This document shows, piece by piece, positions 12,896-25,402 of a DNA stretch of 64,000 bases. The stretch spans positions 372,001 to 436,000 of the forward strand of contig JADNRZ010000018.1 of the NCBI GenBank assembly GCA_015501605.1, given 5' to 3'. The position numbers and the translations under genes were made by a program. The notes under the pieces are model-generated. The model was given only the letters and a program-made list of their open reading frames with translations. It did no database searches and was not told where the DNA came from. The stretch is from Panaeolus papilionaceus (Eukaryota; Basidiomycota; Agaricomycetes; Agaricales). Position 1 is the first letter of the stretch; every line of letters starts with the position of its first letter.

Positions 12896-14486
12896 ATGCC
12901 GCAACACCCAGATCCATCGAAAAATCGCCTCCTAACCACTTATCATTCTACCCATCACTGTACTCACTTCTATCTACTGGTTAACACATTTCACAGTCTT
13001 CTAATCTTGCCTACTCCCTTGCGAACGCTTGCCAAATGCATCATCTCACTCCTTCAACATGGCACATTAGTGTCCACAATATTATTGTTCTCGTCCATCT
13101 GGCGCGTCCAGTGTCAACCCCTGCTTAACATATCCATACCCGTCACATCAGATCACCTCGTATACACTCCTTTCGTCTGCAACGAAACCATGGCCTTGGA
13201 AAGCCCGAGCAGCTGTTTAGGCGGATGGTGAGTGATTCGTGATCCCAGCTCTCCTGATAAGGAGGACAGATGTTTATCTATCATTCATTACCTTTTTACT
13301 CCTGCTTTTGATATTGGATTGATATGCGCGTTCGGAAATGCACGTTGGCGTTTCAAGGCGGATTCTCGGCGGGACAAATGACAAGAATGACTTGATCGCG
13401 TCGACAAATGGGTCAGCGCAGAATACAGGCGGTCTCATCCCCCAGGTGTTTTTCAATTTTCGAGGTACGCCCTTTGCATGATTGTTTCGGAGGATTCAGT
13501 CACCGGCATTGTTACTTACTCTTTCTATTGATTTTGTGGCATCTGTCAGCTTTTGAAATGCGGCTCTCGACGACCGAGGCGTCCGATGCAGTAGTGAATC
13601 TGACCCTTTCCACTCCGCATGAAATCAGTTGGAAATCCTTCAACTCTTCGTTGGGTGGTTTCACCATTCGAAACTTGCAGCCGACTGAAATGTCCCGTCT
13701 CGCCATCACATACCTCTCAGATAACGCTCCCGGCGCACTCTTTGAGATCGATTCGATAGAAGTGACTATCAACGCCGATACGTGAGTATTTTATTTCCTC
13801 ATTCCTCCATTTCTTCATCATTTTTGGTCATTCTTGTACTTCGATACAATTCCGACACTATTCTCTCGAGCCATACCTCTGGAAAAACATACCGATGCCT
13901 ACGAAACTAACTTGTTTTGTTCTCTTTTTATTTATATCCAAAACCAATCTACCCCAATCCGTCATCCTCATCTATAAATCACTTTTTCCAACCATTCGAA
14001 CAACCCAGCACCATCTCATCCTTCCTACCAACACCCACTCTGCCCCCATCCGCCTCGCTACCAACCTTTATTTTACCAAGCAGCCGTGTTTCCGACTCGA
14101 CGGCTGTACCTTCACCGCTATCCGCCTCGACTATCCCGTCTCGCAAAGCCTTCATCGGAATGGCCGTCGGATTAACACTGGGTCTCAGCCTTGGCCTGAC
14201 GGCACTAGCTGTCATCGCATTCGTGATCTGGAGACGCAGACATCGGCGTAATCAGATGTCTGATGATGAGCGGTATCCTGGACCACGAATGACAGAGTCT
14301 AGGTCGGAGTGGAGGGAGGGACAGGATGGGACAATATCACCTCATTGGTCGTGGCGGAGGGTGGGGCTTGGGAGCGTTGCGAATCGTGGACAGGTGTCTC
14401 CTGTTCCATCTGTGGGTCGGACAGCGGGAGTGTGGCTGGGGAATCATTTTGTCAATGGACGCGCCCGAGAAGGCAGCAGTTCATAA
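12896..14486 (+). CDS. single-pass membrane protein, Ser/Pro-rich stalk
   Basis: Likely a plasma-membrane glycoprotein of a layout common in basidiomycetes: signal or anchor segment, N-glycosylated beta-rich outer domain, Ser/Thr/Pro stalk, one transmembrane helix, basic stop-transfer and short tail. Suggested exons are 12896-13227, 13358-13464, 13550-13781 and 14009-14486; the phases agree at each join. The outer part carries many NxS/T sites (NLTLS, NGSA, NSSL) and the stretch TYLSDNAPGALFEIDSIEV. The stalk is followed by the helix GMAVGLTLGLSLGLTALAV, then IAFVIWRRRHRR, and a cytoplasmic tail of about 90 residues. The start is uncertain: the only in-frame ATG in exon 1 is far upstream of the hydrophobic segment (VSTILLFSSIW), so an unseen 5' exon is possible. 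Exact function unknown. Confidence 0.6.
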
Positions 14487-14964
14487 GGGTCAAAGAGGAC
14501 ATGTTTATTTAAGTATTGGTTAATCACCGGATCGCTTTGAAGAGACATTCGGATTTGAAATGTTTTGTATATTTAAGTGTATATTAATCTCACAGGATAA
14601 ACCTGAAATCGTTTATAAATGCTCAAGACCAAATGCTCAGTGAAAGTCAAGCTCTTCATGTCAACTGCATCACACCAAAGTAATAAATCCCACAACGAAA
14701 CTCAAAACTCGGACCGAGCCTGGAGTGAGAACGGAAACAAATAAAATAATGGAAAAATCGAAACGAAGAGCGAAAAGCAGATGAAAAGAGGTACAGGTAC
14801 AAGGTTACACAACATGAAACCAAATACAGGTCCTAATATACTTTTGACATACATATATTTTTACAACACGAGCAAGAGAGAAACATGATATAATAGATCG
14901 ACGACGTAGCGCCAGGAGGGTATGATGTTGAAAGAGACATAGGATGAAGAGACGGAACCTCTGA

Positions 14965-17168
14965 TCAGAGAAGTCCCGGGTTGTCGAGAAGGCTCTGCTG
15001 ATAGAGAGGGCAGAGCTGCTCCCATTGTGCTGCAGATTAAAATAGATTCAGCACACATCAAAGTGACTTCGGAAATCGCGTACCTGAAGGTGTCTCGACG
15101 GTGTTCGGCACATCTTCAGCCATGATAACAGCCAAACCACTGGTGCAAAATGTCAATACCATATTGGTCTGTGTAACAAAAGGAGGGGCGCTTACAGCTC
15201 CAAATGCCAATCAATATGACTATAGAAGCCGATCAGTTTACGATAACGAAACCAGAGTAGAAATAAATTGTAAACATACCAATGCAAGAACCAAGGACCG
15301 GCGTTATCTGTAACGAATCGAATCGTGACGCTGTCGTTGCTTGAACCGGTATTGACGGTGTCCCGACGAACAGGGTTGGCGTAGTTATAGGTATCACTTC
15401 CAGCACTTCGAACAACCGAGAACGTGTGCTAAAGGAGTCGCTCAATGTCTGGGATTGATGAAAACGATTGTAAAACTCACTCCGTGAAGGTGGAAGGGAT
15501 GCTGGTGGTGGGAGATAAAGAATAGGTTAGCTCTTGGACATTATATTACAAGTCGGCGGGAAACAAAAACATACAGGTCCTCCAATGACTGGGTCTGAAC
15601 CAGGCATAACCAACTCAATAACCTTATTCTTAGGCAGAGCATACATCGTGTCTTGAGGCAGGAGTTCCTGGGCAGTATGAGCGCCACTGAGAATCTGGAG
15701 CAAGACAGGAACAGTCGGGTGCACGTAAGTCGCGTTGTTGATCAAGAAGTGGAAGGCATCAAAGTCGAAAGTATGGTTGAGCTGGATGACCACATCAGCA
15801 CCGCCAGCTTGAGGAAGACCAGGAGCAGCAGGGTGGATCAGAGGGTGGAGGTTGACCTCATTGAGAGGGTTGGTACTCTGAGGATCGGTGGATGTGGGAT
15901 CGGCAGCTGCAGCATCAGAATAACGAAGGATGGCAGAGTTAATACCGCCGTCGAAGCCCTGCGTGCCGCGATTGAGGTTGGGTTCAGCCCTGATCCAGTA
16001 GTTATCCACAGCTTGGTTAGCTTCCAAAATCACAGAGTAACGTTGTCCAGCGAAGATTTGGAGGCTATCGACGACCAATGGTCGCACATTTTCTCCATCA
16101 ACCTCGATGATGGTCAAATTGTGTCCGTCAATGGAAAAGTTGAAGTTGGGATCGCAGGACATGCTAATAAGCCTGAGACGGTAGCGTTTGCCTGGCTCAA
16201 CTTGAAGAACATGGAGGTCAACCGCTTCACCTCCAGCTTGACGACCTTTTCCGTTGATCAACGTAGTATCAGAAGGAGGAGGGATGTCGCCAAGAAGGGC
16301 CAAGGATGGTTCGTGATACCTGCAGATACGATAAGCGCAAAATACGAAGGAGGTTGGGATGAAACTAACCAGTCAGACAGAGTTATAACAGTAGTTTCTT
16401 TAAGGATGCTATTAACCTCACATATAGAAGCTTTACCACCAAATAAACTCACCATCGTCGACGTCATACAAATGCTTGTGGGGATCATAAGGGTCATAAA
16501 CAATAAAAGGGCCTTTAAGCCCATCGCAGTACTGGGTAGCTGGGAAACGAAAGCTCTAAGAAAGATAATCAAGGAATGCGACGAAGGACGCAACATACAT
16601 AAATGAGAATGATACCAGAACGTTCCGGCTTGCTTAGGTACACTGAAGTCGTAGGAAAACGAGTTATTGGGTAGAATAGGACACTGGCTGACCCATGCAG
16701 CGCCATCATCCCAGTTCGTCTTGTCCTGGAAAATACCGTGCCAATGCTAGGGTGAACCCATCATTATTGGATCATATACGCAAGAAGAAAAATATTTACG
16801 ACACTGGTAGTGATTGGCATCGAAGTATCTGTCAGAGTGTTGATGACATCGATTTGAAACCGATCGCCCTAGAAAACTGTGTTCAATTGAAGTTAAGCCA
16901 ATGAAGCAACGAAACGTACCTTTTGGCCACTAATAATGGGACCTGGGAAGGTACCACCAGCCAAAACGGCCCTTAATGCAAAGATCCATAATTCACCAGA
17001 AGTAAAGGATAGAGAAGAGTCTACCACTCACGATCGTTCAAATCCATCGGGGCTAATATTTGCGTTTCCAATTTCCAGGATATACTTAGAGCCTCGAGAC
17101 GCGGCGTTCCGGCAAACAGCAGCATGCGCAGTCAAAGCTAAATTCAAAAGGAGGAGCAAGTTCTGCAT
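14965..17168 (-). CDS. secreted laccase (multicopper oxidase)
   Basis: Laccase oxidises phenols with reduction of oxygen to water; secreted, with roles in lignin, pigment or fruiting-body chemistry. The start [17 protein letters not shown] is a clear signal peptide, followed by [20 protein letters not shown]. All four copper-binding blocks are present in order: [48 protein letters not shown] and [14 protein letters not shown]. The protein is about 520 residues, the usual size, and ends [20 protein letters not shown]. About ten introns of 50-100 bases interrupt it; one exon carries [17 protein letters not shown]. Ten residues after the type-1 copper Cys is Leu, not Phe, the class usually linked to lower redox potential. 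It faces the plus-strand membrane-protein gene tail to tail. No frame break seen. Confidence 0.95.
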
Positions 17169-17222
17169 AAGGAAGAAGATGGGATGGTGAAGAATATTGA
17201 TGGTCGGAGAGGGGCGAGTGAC

Positions 17223-17228
17223 TTTATA
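17223..17228 (-). promoter_or_regulatory. TATA box of the laccase gene
   Basis: TATAAA on the minus strand, about 55 bases upstream of the laccase ATG, followed by a CT-rich stretch before the start. Position fits a core promoter with a short leader. Confidence 0.6.
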
Positions 17229-17718
17229 GTGACCAACAAGAAACAGGGCTGACTTCGATGGCGAAGACGACCGCTAGTTGATTTTAATCAGACCTCTGGG
17301 GCCGTAATGAAAACCTCCTGGTAGCGAAGGCTTGTGCGGCAATAGGCTATTCAACGGCAAGTCTCGATCAACTGCAGTAAACGGAAGTTGATGACAGTCA
17401 ACAGCTGAATTTCGTTGTGAGCATCAAAGAACACGCGAAGACGAAAATAAAATGTTTATTTGACTGATATCGCAGAGATATTAGTCTGCGTTCGCGATGG
17501 AGTCGGAGCGTTCATTGTAACAATGACACTCGAAAAAAGGAGGGAGGGCTGATCGGACTTGGATAAAATTTCGAAAAGGTTGGTGGCGTTTACGAACAAG
17601 TTTCTAAAGGACATCTTTTGTTAACTAAATGTGTTCAGCTAGTAAAATGAGCACAACCCTAAAACATTGCTGCTGAAGACATGACTTACATCCTTGGTAT
17701 TCCAGGAAAATATCGCTC
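17229..17718. other. intergenic, laccase upstream region
   Basis: Roughly 490 bases between the laccase promoter and the stop of the RNase P subunit gene. It should contain the laccase upstream control region. No further coding sequence seen, and I did not find a well-formed regulatory element I would name. Confidence 0.5.
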
Positions 17719-19307
17719 CTAGCCCAAACGCATGTCCCACTGACCTATACACTTCATCATATCCCACTTCCGTTCAACCTTACCCTGCTCTCCTGACTTT
17801 ACACCAGGCTCAAAAACGAGACTCCAAGTATCCTCGCCGTTCCTTCGCGGGAGCTTAAGGGGTGAATTCGACGCTGCGGCACCAGAAGGACCTTTCATAT
17901 GCGCAATATAAGAAACGGGCGACTGAGTATATGCTAGGGAGGTGACAGAGACAAAATCTGGTGATGAAGGTTCCCTAGAGAAGATACCATGAGTTAAAGT
18001 GTGGTGTCAATCTGTTATAAAACATACGTCACCCGACGAACGATCAGTTCAACGAGTTTCGGAGAAACAAGGCCAGTCCATCGTAGATGAGTTAGGGAAC
18101 CAACCGAACTTGGCTCGGGTGGTTCATACAGTGCAACATAAGGATCAACACTGTCGTTCGCATATAGTCTTCAAAATGGGTGTATGAATACTACAACGCG
18201 CATATAGTCACAATACAATGAATGGCATACCGCTGAGAGCCCATACAAGCCATCCCGACCCACTCAAAGAAAGATTGAATCCGCTGTCCCTCAGTTTCCT
18301 CCTTATCGTCAGAGTCAAAGTCATCACCCCCATCCACATCCATCCTCGGCTCTGACTCCTCTCTCGACAATATCGAGCTGGGTATATGCATATTATCCAT
18401 CTTGCGTTGTCTCCCTGCAATTTTTATCAGGCTCTGTTCGCGGAATAGGTTGGCTTCATCCAAAGCAACGAAATGGTCTACGAGACAAGAACGAGTCAGA
18501 ACGAGCGCATATACCAAAGCAGTCAATCGTGTTGAATAAAGCCAACATACCGACAGCACAATACAGAACATCCCAATCTGTGTTACCACTCCCCAGTGAC
18601 TCTCGTCTAATCAGGTCCAGCACTTTAAACGCCTCTTTAAACCTCGCCTGTTGAGCAGGCGTATGCGCAGACTTCTGAAGGCCAATCTCAATAACTACAC
18701 GCAAACGCAATTAAGTCGTCAATTTTCGCCATTCTAAACTCGCAGCGCACTAAAACGCATACCATGACGATCCTCAAACCCTTTGAAAGGCAACCGCTTC
18801 CCCACCAGTCCTGCTCTCTCATACGTATCTTTCCCAACGCATAGCGTCAACAGCCCGCGATAATCAATGCACCAGCAGTCTTCACTGAGTGCATCATCGC
18901 TCAGTATAAGTAGACGACTAAAGCCAGCGCAGAAAAGGGAGATGAGTACAGCGAAAGCCAGGGATCAGAATGAAAGAAGTGTCAACACACCTGCCTCCAT
19001 CCACAACAAACTTGTCCGTATTTTCATACAGTTCCAAGAGCGTGGTCTTGCCCTTCGCATACGTCGATTCTACACCCTGCAGGACATTCAAAAGTGCACT
19101 ATTGGATGGAAAGACAACATCGATCTACAAAGCAACAAAGCAACGGCAAAAGTTTCAGCATGGGTCAAAAACCAATATTCTTCTCCAGCGCGTCGGACTC
19201 ACTTGTTTCGTGAACGGATGACATGACGCGAGATTTGAGATATGAGGACTTGGTAAAACACCCTTAGACAGCCTTAAACGGCGTTTTTCAAGAGAAGGGA
19301 GGTTCAT
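17719..19307 (-). CDS. RNase P/MRP subunit of the Rpp40 family
   Basis: Protein subunit of ribonuclease P, which trims tRNA 5' ends, and probably of RNase MRP; nuclear. The start is MNLPSLEKRRLRLSKGVLPS, then SCHPFTKQ spliced to IDVVFPSNSALLNVLQ. The middle has CWCIDYRGLLTLCVGKDTYE followed by RAGLVGKRLPFKG, which resembles the human RPP40 block around ILSLDKDTYEETGLQG. Later blocks are QSFFEWVGMACMG (human LFDWLGAVF) and FVSVTSLAYTQSPVSY (human VTLSVQGFADSPVSW). The C-terminus EDTWSLVFEPG and WDMMKCIGQWDMRLG ends at a TAG. An acidic low-complexity insert (DVDGGDDFDSDDKEETEG) precedes the FEW block. Five or so exons; the central exon edges near 18.0-18.2 kb are approximate. About 400 residues, in the family range. 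Same strand as HMG-CoA synthase, 460 bases downstream of it. Confidence 0.85.
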
Positions 19308-19770
19308 AAGTCAACCTCGGCGTGGAAGTTGTAATGAATATGATCATGATGATTGTGGTGGGATATTGACATTCAAGCCGCGGCAATATGCTTATAACTG
19401 ATCAGAGCATTTCTTGGTGAGCATCCATGCGGAGATTCGTTTCCCTCTCAAAGGCAGTTAGCTGTTTGAGAACAACCGTTTTAATAGGCTATGTAAATTA
19501 CAATTGTATCTTTTGTGTATGTAAATGGTCATATTCAAAGCAATTATGACCGCAACTAAGTCTAAGGCGTCTAATAGGAACAGGTTGAATTAAAAATATT
19601 CGGAGACCCATGCAAAAGAATATCCAAACAAGGTGGAAAACAATCTGAGAAATAAAAAGACGAAGCTGAAATAGTGATTGCAAGGGATATGAATGTGGTA
19701 TCATGAACGAAGTGAATACGATGCGGATGAATGATGCGGTGTAGGAGTGATGTGAAAAGAATAAATTAAT

Positions 19771-21461
19771 TTATGCTGTGGGTGCGCGAAGGTATTTACG
19801 CCTGTACTTGGCGTCGATGTGGTCGAGGTAGTAAGCACCGGGCCAGATGTTGTCGACCGAACCCTCAGGTGTGAAGGAGACAGCATTGTGGTTCTTCTCA
19901 CGGAGCTATTAAGAGGGACGAAACAAGTCAGCAATTGCACTTTGGAATATTTGAAAAAATCAGCCCACCTTGAGAGCATCAACAAATTCCTGGGGTGGAG
20001 CCACGGTCATTTCTGACAATCGCTGAACGAGATTAAGCTTCTCCTTGATCTCAGACGTGTCACCCTTGACACGGGCTGTGAAGAAACTTGATGCGCAGCC
20101 GCTACCGAAGGAGAAGAGACCAATGCGCTTGTTCAGGAATGTCTGGGGTTCGACGTTGGCAAGAAGGGAAGCAAGGCAGCCGTAGAGAGAAGCAGTGTAC
20201 ATGTTCCCAAGGCGTTTCGAGCACGCCATACCAGGGTCAGTCTTTTGTGCAAAGGAAGCTTTTGAGGCACCGACGAAAGTCTTCTCAACGTTCTTGTCGG
20301 TGAGTGACGCGGCATGGGTCAAGTTAAGGAGGGCTTCAGCGTTGGGGATGTTGGCGAAGCGTGGTGCTGTGGGGTTAGCAATGAAGTCGTTGAACATCAT
20401 GCGAGCGTGTCCCTTGACGGCCTGTTTGCCGTAGGGGCTGTGGAAAATCATGTAGTCGATGTTCTCAAGCGAGAAACCTTCTGAGGGAGTCTCAGTAGCT
20501 GATCCATTGAGCTGAGCGCGCTTTGTGGCCTTTGCGACCTTCTCCTTGAAGGTACCGTAGGCAGCATCGAGGGCAGCCACGTAGGTGACAACGGAAACGG
20601 GACCATCAACCTCGGGGTATTCAGAAGATAGGTTGGGCTTGTAGAAATCGTATGTGTTGGCCATGTAAGTTCCGTGGATAGCTGTTTCGGGTGCGAAATT
20701 AGTTTAAGCGTAAAAATAGAGTCAGCAAAGAAGAAACGTACGTTCAAAGACAACAGGGGCGTTAGGACCAATCAAAATGGCGCAAGCACCAGCACCGCCA
20801 GCTGGGCGAGCAGCACCCTCAGCGTAGATGGCAATGTCACCTGAAACGACAATGGCATTTCTGCCGTCCCATGAGCTCGATTCGATCCAGTTGATGGCAT
20901 TGAAAAGAGCGGCAGTTCCTCCATAACAGGCGTTCTTGGAGTCGATACCTTCAATATCAAAGTTGCCAGACTCGGCGAAGAGATCCATGAGGGTAGTTTT
21001 TACTGATTTCGACTTGTCGATAATGGTTTCTGTGCCGACTTCGATGCGTCCAATAGACTTGGGGTCAATGTTGTACTTTTCGAGTAGTCCAGAAACGGCT
21101 ATAGCGGGTCATTAGCGGTCAAAAGTCAAAACTGAGAATCAGCGAGCGTTGCACATACCATTGAGAGCGAAAGAGTTGATATCTTCACGGTCATCAGGCC
21201 AAGCCATATACTCCTGACCAAGACCAATGGTGTATTTTCCGGATGAGACACCGTCGAACACTTCGAGATCAGACTCGGAGACGCACTAAAGATAAAACTA
21301 TATGTCAATACATGTTCTGGACATTGACCGAATCTTTACGGTCGATACGAGAGAGAATAACATACGCGACGAGGGAAATAAGCCTCCACGGCGAGAACAC
21401 CGACATCCTTTGGACGAGGGATCTCGTTGTCGATGGATGGGATGGTCATGGGGATAGTCAT
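19771..21461 (-). CDS. ERG13: hydroxymethylglutaryl-CoA synthase
   Basis: Condenses acetyl-CoA with acetoacetyl-CoA to HMG-CoA, the second step of the mevalonate pathway leading to ergosterol and all terpenoids; cytosolic. The protein begins [20 protein letters not shown] and then [12 protein letters not shown]. The catalytic Glu lies in [16 protein letters not shown], the acyl-carrying Cys in [18 protein letters not shown], and the catalytic His in [12 protein letters not shown]. The conserved [14 protein letters not shown] is near the C-terminus, which ends [19 protein letters not shown]. About 470 residues, typical. Six or so exons separated by introns of 50-65 bases; the largest exon ends near 20664. 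It appears intact and complete. Confidence 0.96.
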
Positions 21462-21534
21462 TTTTAGGTATGAAGACGGGGGAGTGAAAGTTGAAGGGAT
21501 AGAATGGAGAACAAACGGAATTTGCGAAAGAGTG

Positions 21535-21541
21535 TTTTATA
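21535..21541 (-). promoter_or_regulatory. TATA box of HMG-CoA synthase
   Basis: TATAAAA on the minus strand about 75 bases before the ATG of the synthase gene. Spacing is suitable for a core promoter. Confidence 0.5.
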
Positions 21542-23572
21542 GAAAACTAGCTAAGTGGCAGTGGGCTGAGGAAAATAAAGAGATACTGGGATAAAATAAT
21601 TATGGTACGATTCGGGGTTATCCAAATATAGTAATCAATTTATTTATTTTATTCCACCGACTCTTTTTTATTTTCAGAACAGTTTATCATACTGACATTT
21701 CTCAATCAAGCTAGAACAACTGGGCATTTATTTATTTTATTTTATAGAAATCTTGTCTCTAAGATTGGACATCGTACCATCCAAACCCTCGAATCACCAT
21801 GCAGTCGCGTATTTTTCAATCGCATGTTCAATTTCCTCGCAGAAAACGTAATCATGTGTGTCGCGTTTACCATTTACACGTCCCCAGACATCTCTCACCC
21901 TGCTCAAAACTGTACTTGAACTGCGCGTGTTCACCTCTTCTGGGTCTCGACCACACCCACACCTATCTTCGAAAGGAAACCACGGCCCAGCTGCTGAGCT
22001 GCGGTCATAGCACGAGCGCAATTTATTGTTCAGGGATGACCAATATGGTAATATCGGACATCTTGGACACCACCTTTTGAGTTTGCTCAAGATCCTTCCT
22101 AAAACACATTATGTTTTTCTGCATTTTTGTGTCGTTCAGGTTTGAGTAAATGCACACACATTGGTCCTCTGACCACTTCCTTCAATCAAAGCACCCTGCG
22201 AGTCTTGTGGGTTCGCTCTAAACCATTACTGTCGACAGCGCACCATCAAGCACTCCAGATGGTGTCGTATGCGCATACTGATATGTGGCTATTTTCGACA
22301 TAGTTTACCATCCAGATCTGTCATCCATGTCATCATCACCCGTCGGTCCAAATTATGTTCTAATCTTATCACAAACTGCCGACCCCTAAATTGCTTTGCG
22401 GCACTGCATCTCTCCTTGCATCACCGGGTCAAGCTTGCACAATGCACCGACTTGACTTCGGAGACTTTAACCTCCATCCTATGCGGACAATTCTTACAAT
22501 ACAAGCGTCAATTAGAATGTTTGATCCTCATTGCTAAACTAAACTATTGAATATACAAGTCGCAATATGTACCCTATGACAAAACCAATTTAAAATGAGT
22601 GTACAAAGTAGTTAAAACCTTCTTCAGAAAAAGCAAACTCTTCACTAATAACTATAAAAACTCCTGCCTAGTCTTCGATTCACCTTGGCAAGTTCATAAC
22701 CACACGAATGTGGAGAAAGGAAAATAGAAACAAGGGTATCCAAATGTCCCTACACCACAAATATGAACGCAATACGGGGTTGATACGGGGTCACTGTGGC
22801 GCAGTCAGCCATTATGTGAGAAAATCACCGCACAAGTCTGGTCCATCGAAGCACACAACTTGACAGCGCTATAAAATCCACCGATTGTCGAGATAAAACA
22901 AATGCACGACTTCAATTCAAGTCGAAGCGAAGTATATGCATGTCACCGTCTCGTCACCGGGTCGGACCCTCGTTCTCTGCGGTTACATTGAGAACAGGTC
23001 TGTCAGCGTCAAAATAACGGGGCTACGGGCAGAGCAGGCGTTTTTGGCCGATTTCGAAGGAGAGGTGGGAAGATTGGCCGCGATCTTATCGGTGTCCATG
23101 TTTGATGCTTGAATACAACTTTGATGGCCCGCTTTTGATTGGTATGATGGATCAATTGTGCAGGTGTCGTGCATGAAGGGGGCGAGTGGCGTAGGCTCGA
23201 TGAAGCCGATTACGCTTAGCGGGTAGAGCGGAAAAGAGTGCGTGGTGTCGGTGTATTGGCTGACTGGTAGGTATGGTATTGAACAGGGGTCCGAGGGAAT
23301 GTCGTGACGGGATGGGATGAATAGAAGGTCGAGAAGAAAATTATAGCAGGAAGTGAATGGAAACGCCTCAAAAAGATAAGACAGTTGAAGGAGGGGGGTC
23401 AAGTTGCAAGGAGTCGAAAGGACGGTCGGAGAGAACGAGAGGATACCAATCGGTCTTCTTGGTATATGTCAACACCGACCGAACCTTTCATCATATGTAC
23501 AGGGAAAGCGAAGGCTCGAAAATTCAAAACGACTGGGAAAAATGAATGACTGCAAAGCTAATTTTCTGTCTT
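21542..23572. other. intergenic region
   Basis: About 2 kb between HMG-CoA synthase and the DUF6534 gene. Near 21.6-21.75 kb it is rich in short TTTATTTTA words. Two minus-strand frames were considered: 21794-22090 (98 codons, protein-like end HDYVFCEEIEHAIEKYATAW) and 22983-23402 (139 codons, Pro/Ser/Thr-rich). Neither shows a domain or matching exons, so I leave them as uncertain. Confidence 0.4.
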
Positions 23573-25402
23573 CTAACATGGATCTTCGTCGTGCAGGGCA
23601 TCTTGCTGCTCGTGTTCGCTCGGATTACTGCTCGTGCTCCTGGTCGCAAAATCCTTCGTCACTGCTCCCAGGTCTCTCGAAGGTCTGCACTCCGTCTCGC
23701 GGGCTTTGTCAAACTTCATATCCGTCATGTCCTGCGGTATCACATGCAACTTCATGTCGCCGGTCGTAGCAGTTGTGCGGAACTGCTCATTCTGAAGTAA
23801 GTCGACGTTCTGGCCAAAGTGAGCGAACTGGAATGTTCCTACGGTTTCGCGCTGTTTGAATAGATCCCGCAGGTATTCGCGGCAGAGAAGCGTGTCCATC
23901 AGGGTCTGCGGAACAGGGTTTAATAAGTACAAGTTTACTTCTTTCTTATCCGATGTTGAAAAGGGTAACTCAGGGTTGGTGGAACTCACATTGGTGTATA
24001 ACCGGCTGATGGGCAGTCCGAAGAAGCAGTACATCTGCGTATTGGGCTGGGCCACGAAGAACACTAGACCCATTATTGAGAAAAATCCGCTGAAGACACC
24101 TACAGTTCAAAAACAAAGGTGTCAATTTACTCGGATGTGGTATGGTCGGGGATACGAATGCACATACCTGTTTGAATGGATGTGCGCATCAGACGGTTAA
24201 TCGCCGTGTCAGAGCGCTCAAAGCCTGTTCTTGACTGCGTCAAGTGATAGACGAGAATTCCTACATTTTTGTGCGTGTTAACTCACTTGCTCAATGGTGA
24301 TGAGATGCACATGGATCACGTACCACAAATGATAGCATCAACAGCAACCTGCAGTGACAACCAGGCTGCCAGGAAACCATTGATTTCTGGGAATTCAAAA
24401 ACACTGCAGCGAGCAAGTCAACACTAAGACGCCTCTTCATTTAGAAATAGAGACAGTTACGCACGTCTTCACCAACCACGTTTTCGTCGTACATGCGATA
24501 CCCAGTCCGAATGACACAATCGCCAACCCCAACGTCATAGCATAGACATAAACGCTCCTTGTCATCCTTAGGATACTGTATAATGAAAACAGTCGGTGAA
24601 TCTGCGGCTATGTCCCAGAAACCTTTGAATTGCGTACCGATAACTCAGGAAGATCTGTGTGAACAGCGCGACCAGTGCGGTGATGAAGACCGTAAAGCCA
24701 TAGGTCCAGACAGCCACTTTTCACATAGACTTCAGCATTTCGCCCCCTCTCTCTCCAGCCATACAAATCAACTGACCTAGAAGGGCCTCCGGTCGACCAT
24801 AGTTTTGAATACTAATGGGTATAGAATTGAACGACGGCAGATATTTGAACAATACACGAGGACTCACGTGAAGTACCACACCATCTGGACGAGCCTTTAT
24901 TGTGCAAGAAACGCGCCATCTCGTAAACCCTTCTACAGCGTGGAAGAGAAGCGAAAGAGGATGCTTACGATGCACTGTGAACCGAGTCTATCACGAACAG
25001 AGCGCAGACGGTCCCTCTACAACCAAGGTTTTTCTCTGATTAGACACACGAACACTGATTCAACAACCCTTGGAAGGCACGTACTTCACCCATAGTGGAT
25101 CCTTGAACTCTGTGGCGGATTTTCGGGAGGGGACATCAGTACTAGGACTCGATAGGAAGTTCAGGGAACGAGCGACGCACGGGTGTTGAAATACGCAAAG
25201 TATTGATAGGTTACGATGCCATAGAGATAGGTGTTGACTGTTATTCGGACAGATGGGTTAACGGCGCGCCCGCCACAAGAACGAGACCTGATACTGACGA
25301 AACACTCCGAGAATGAGAACACCTGCGCCTAGGGGTCAGCATCACTGCGCTCGTCTACACCGATAACATTGCGGACGCACCTAGATTTTTCTCTAAATCC
25401 AT
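23573..25402 (-). CDS. DUF6534 multi-pass membrane protein
   Basis: A seven-helix membrane protein of a family expanded in Agaricomycetes; biochemical role unknown. The start MDLEKNLG splices to AGVLILGVF and then LNTYLYGIVTYQYFAYFNT, the usual first two helices of the family. Further pieces are KDPLWVK, ALFVIDSVHSAS, VAVWTYGFTVFITALVALFT, a helix near YVYAMTLGLAIVSFGLGI, and AAWLSLQVAVDAIICGILVY. The signature DUF6534 segment RSDTAINRLMRTSIQTG follows, then FSIMGLVFFVAQPNT and FFGLPISRLYTN. The cytoplasmic tail starts TLMDTLLCREYLRDLF and is about 130 residues, polar, ending DALHDEDPC. Nine or so exons; those near 24.7-25.2 kb are approximate. Intact as far as I can read it. Confidence 0.85.

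Noticed and set aside
15653..16606. 317-codon plus-strand frame
   Set aside because: It is the antisense shadow of the laccase exons, whose minus-strand reading gives all copper-binding motifs.
22983..23402. 139-codon minus-strand frame
   Set aside because: Pro/Ser/Thr-rich with no signal or domain; likely chance in a pyrimidine-rich stretch next to the DUF6534 3' flank.
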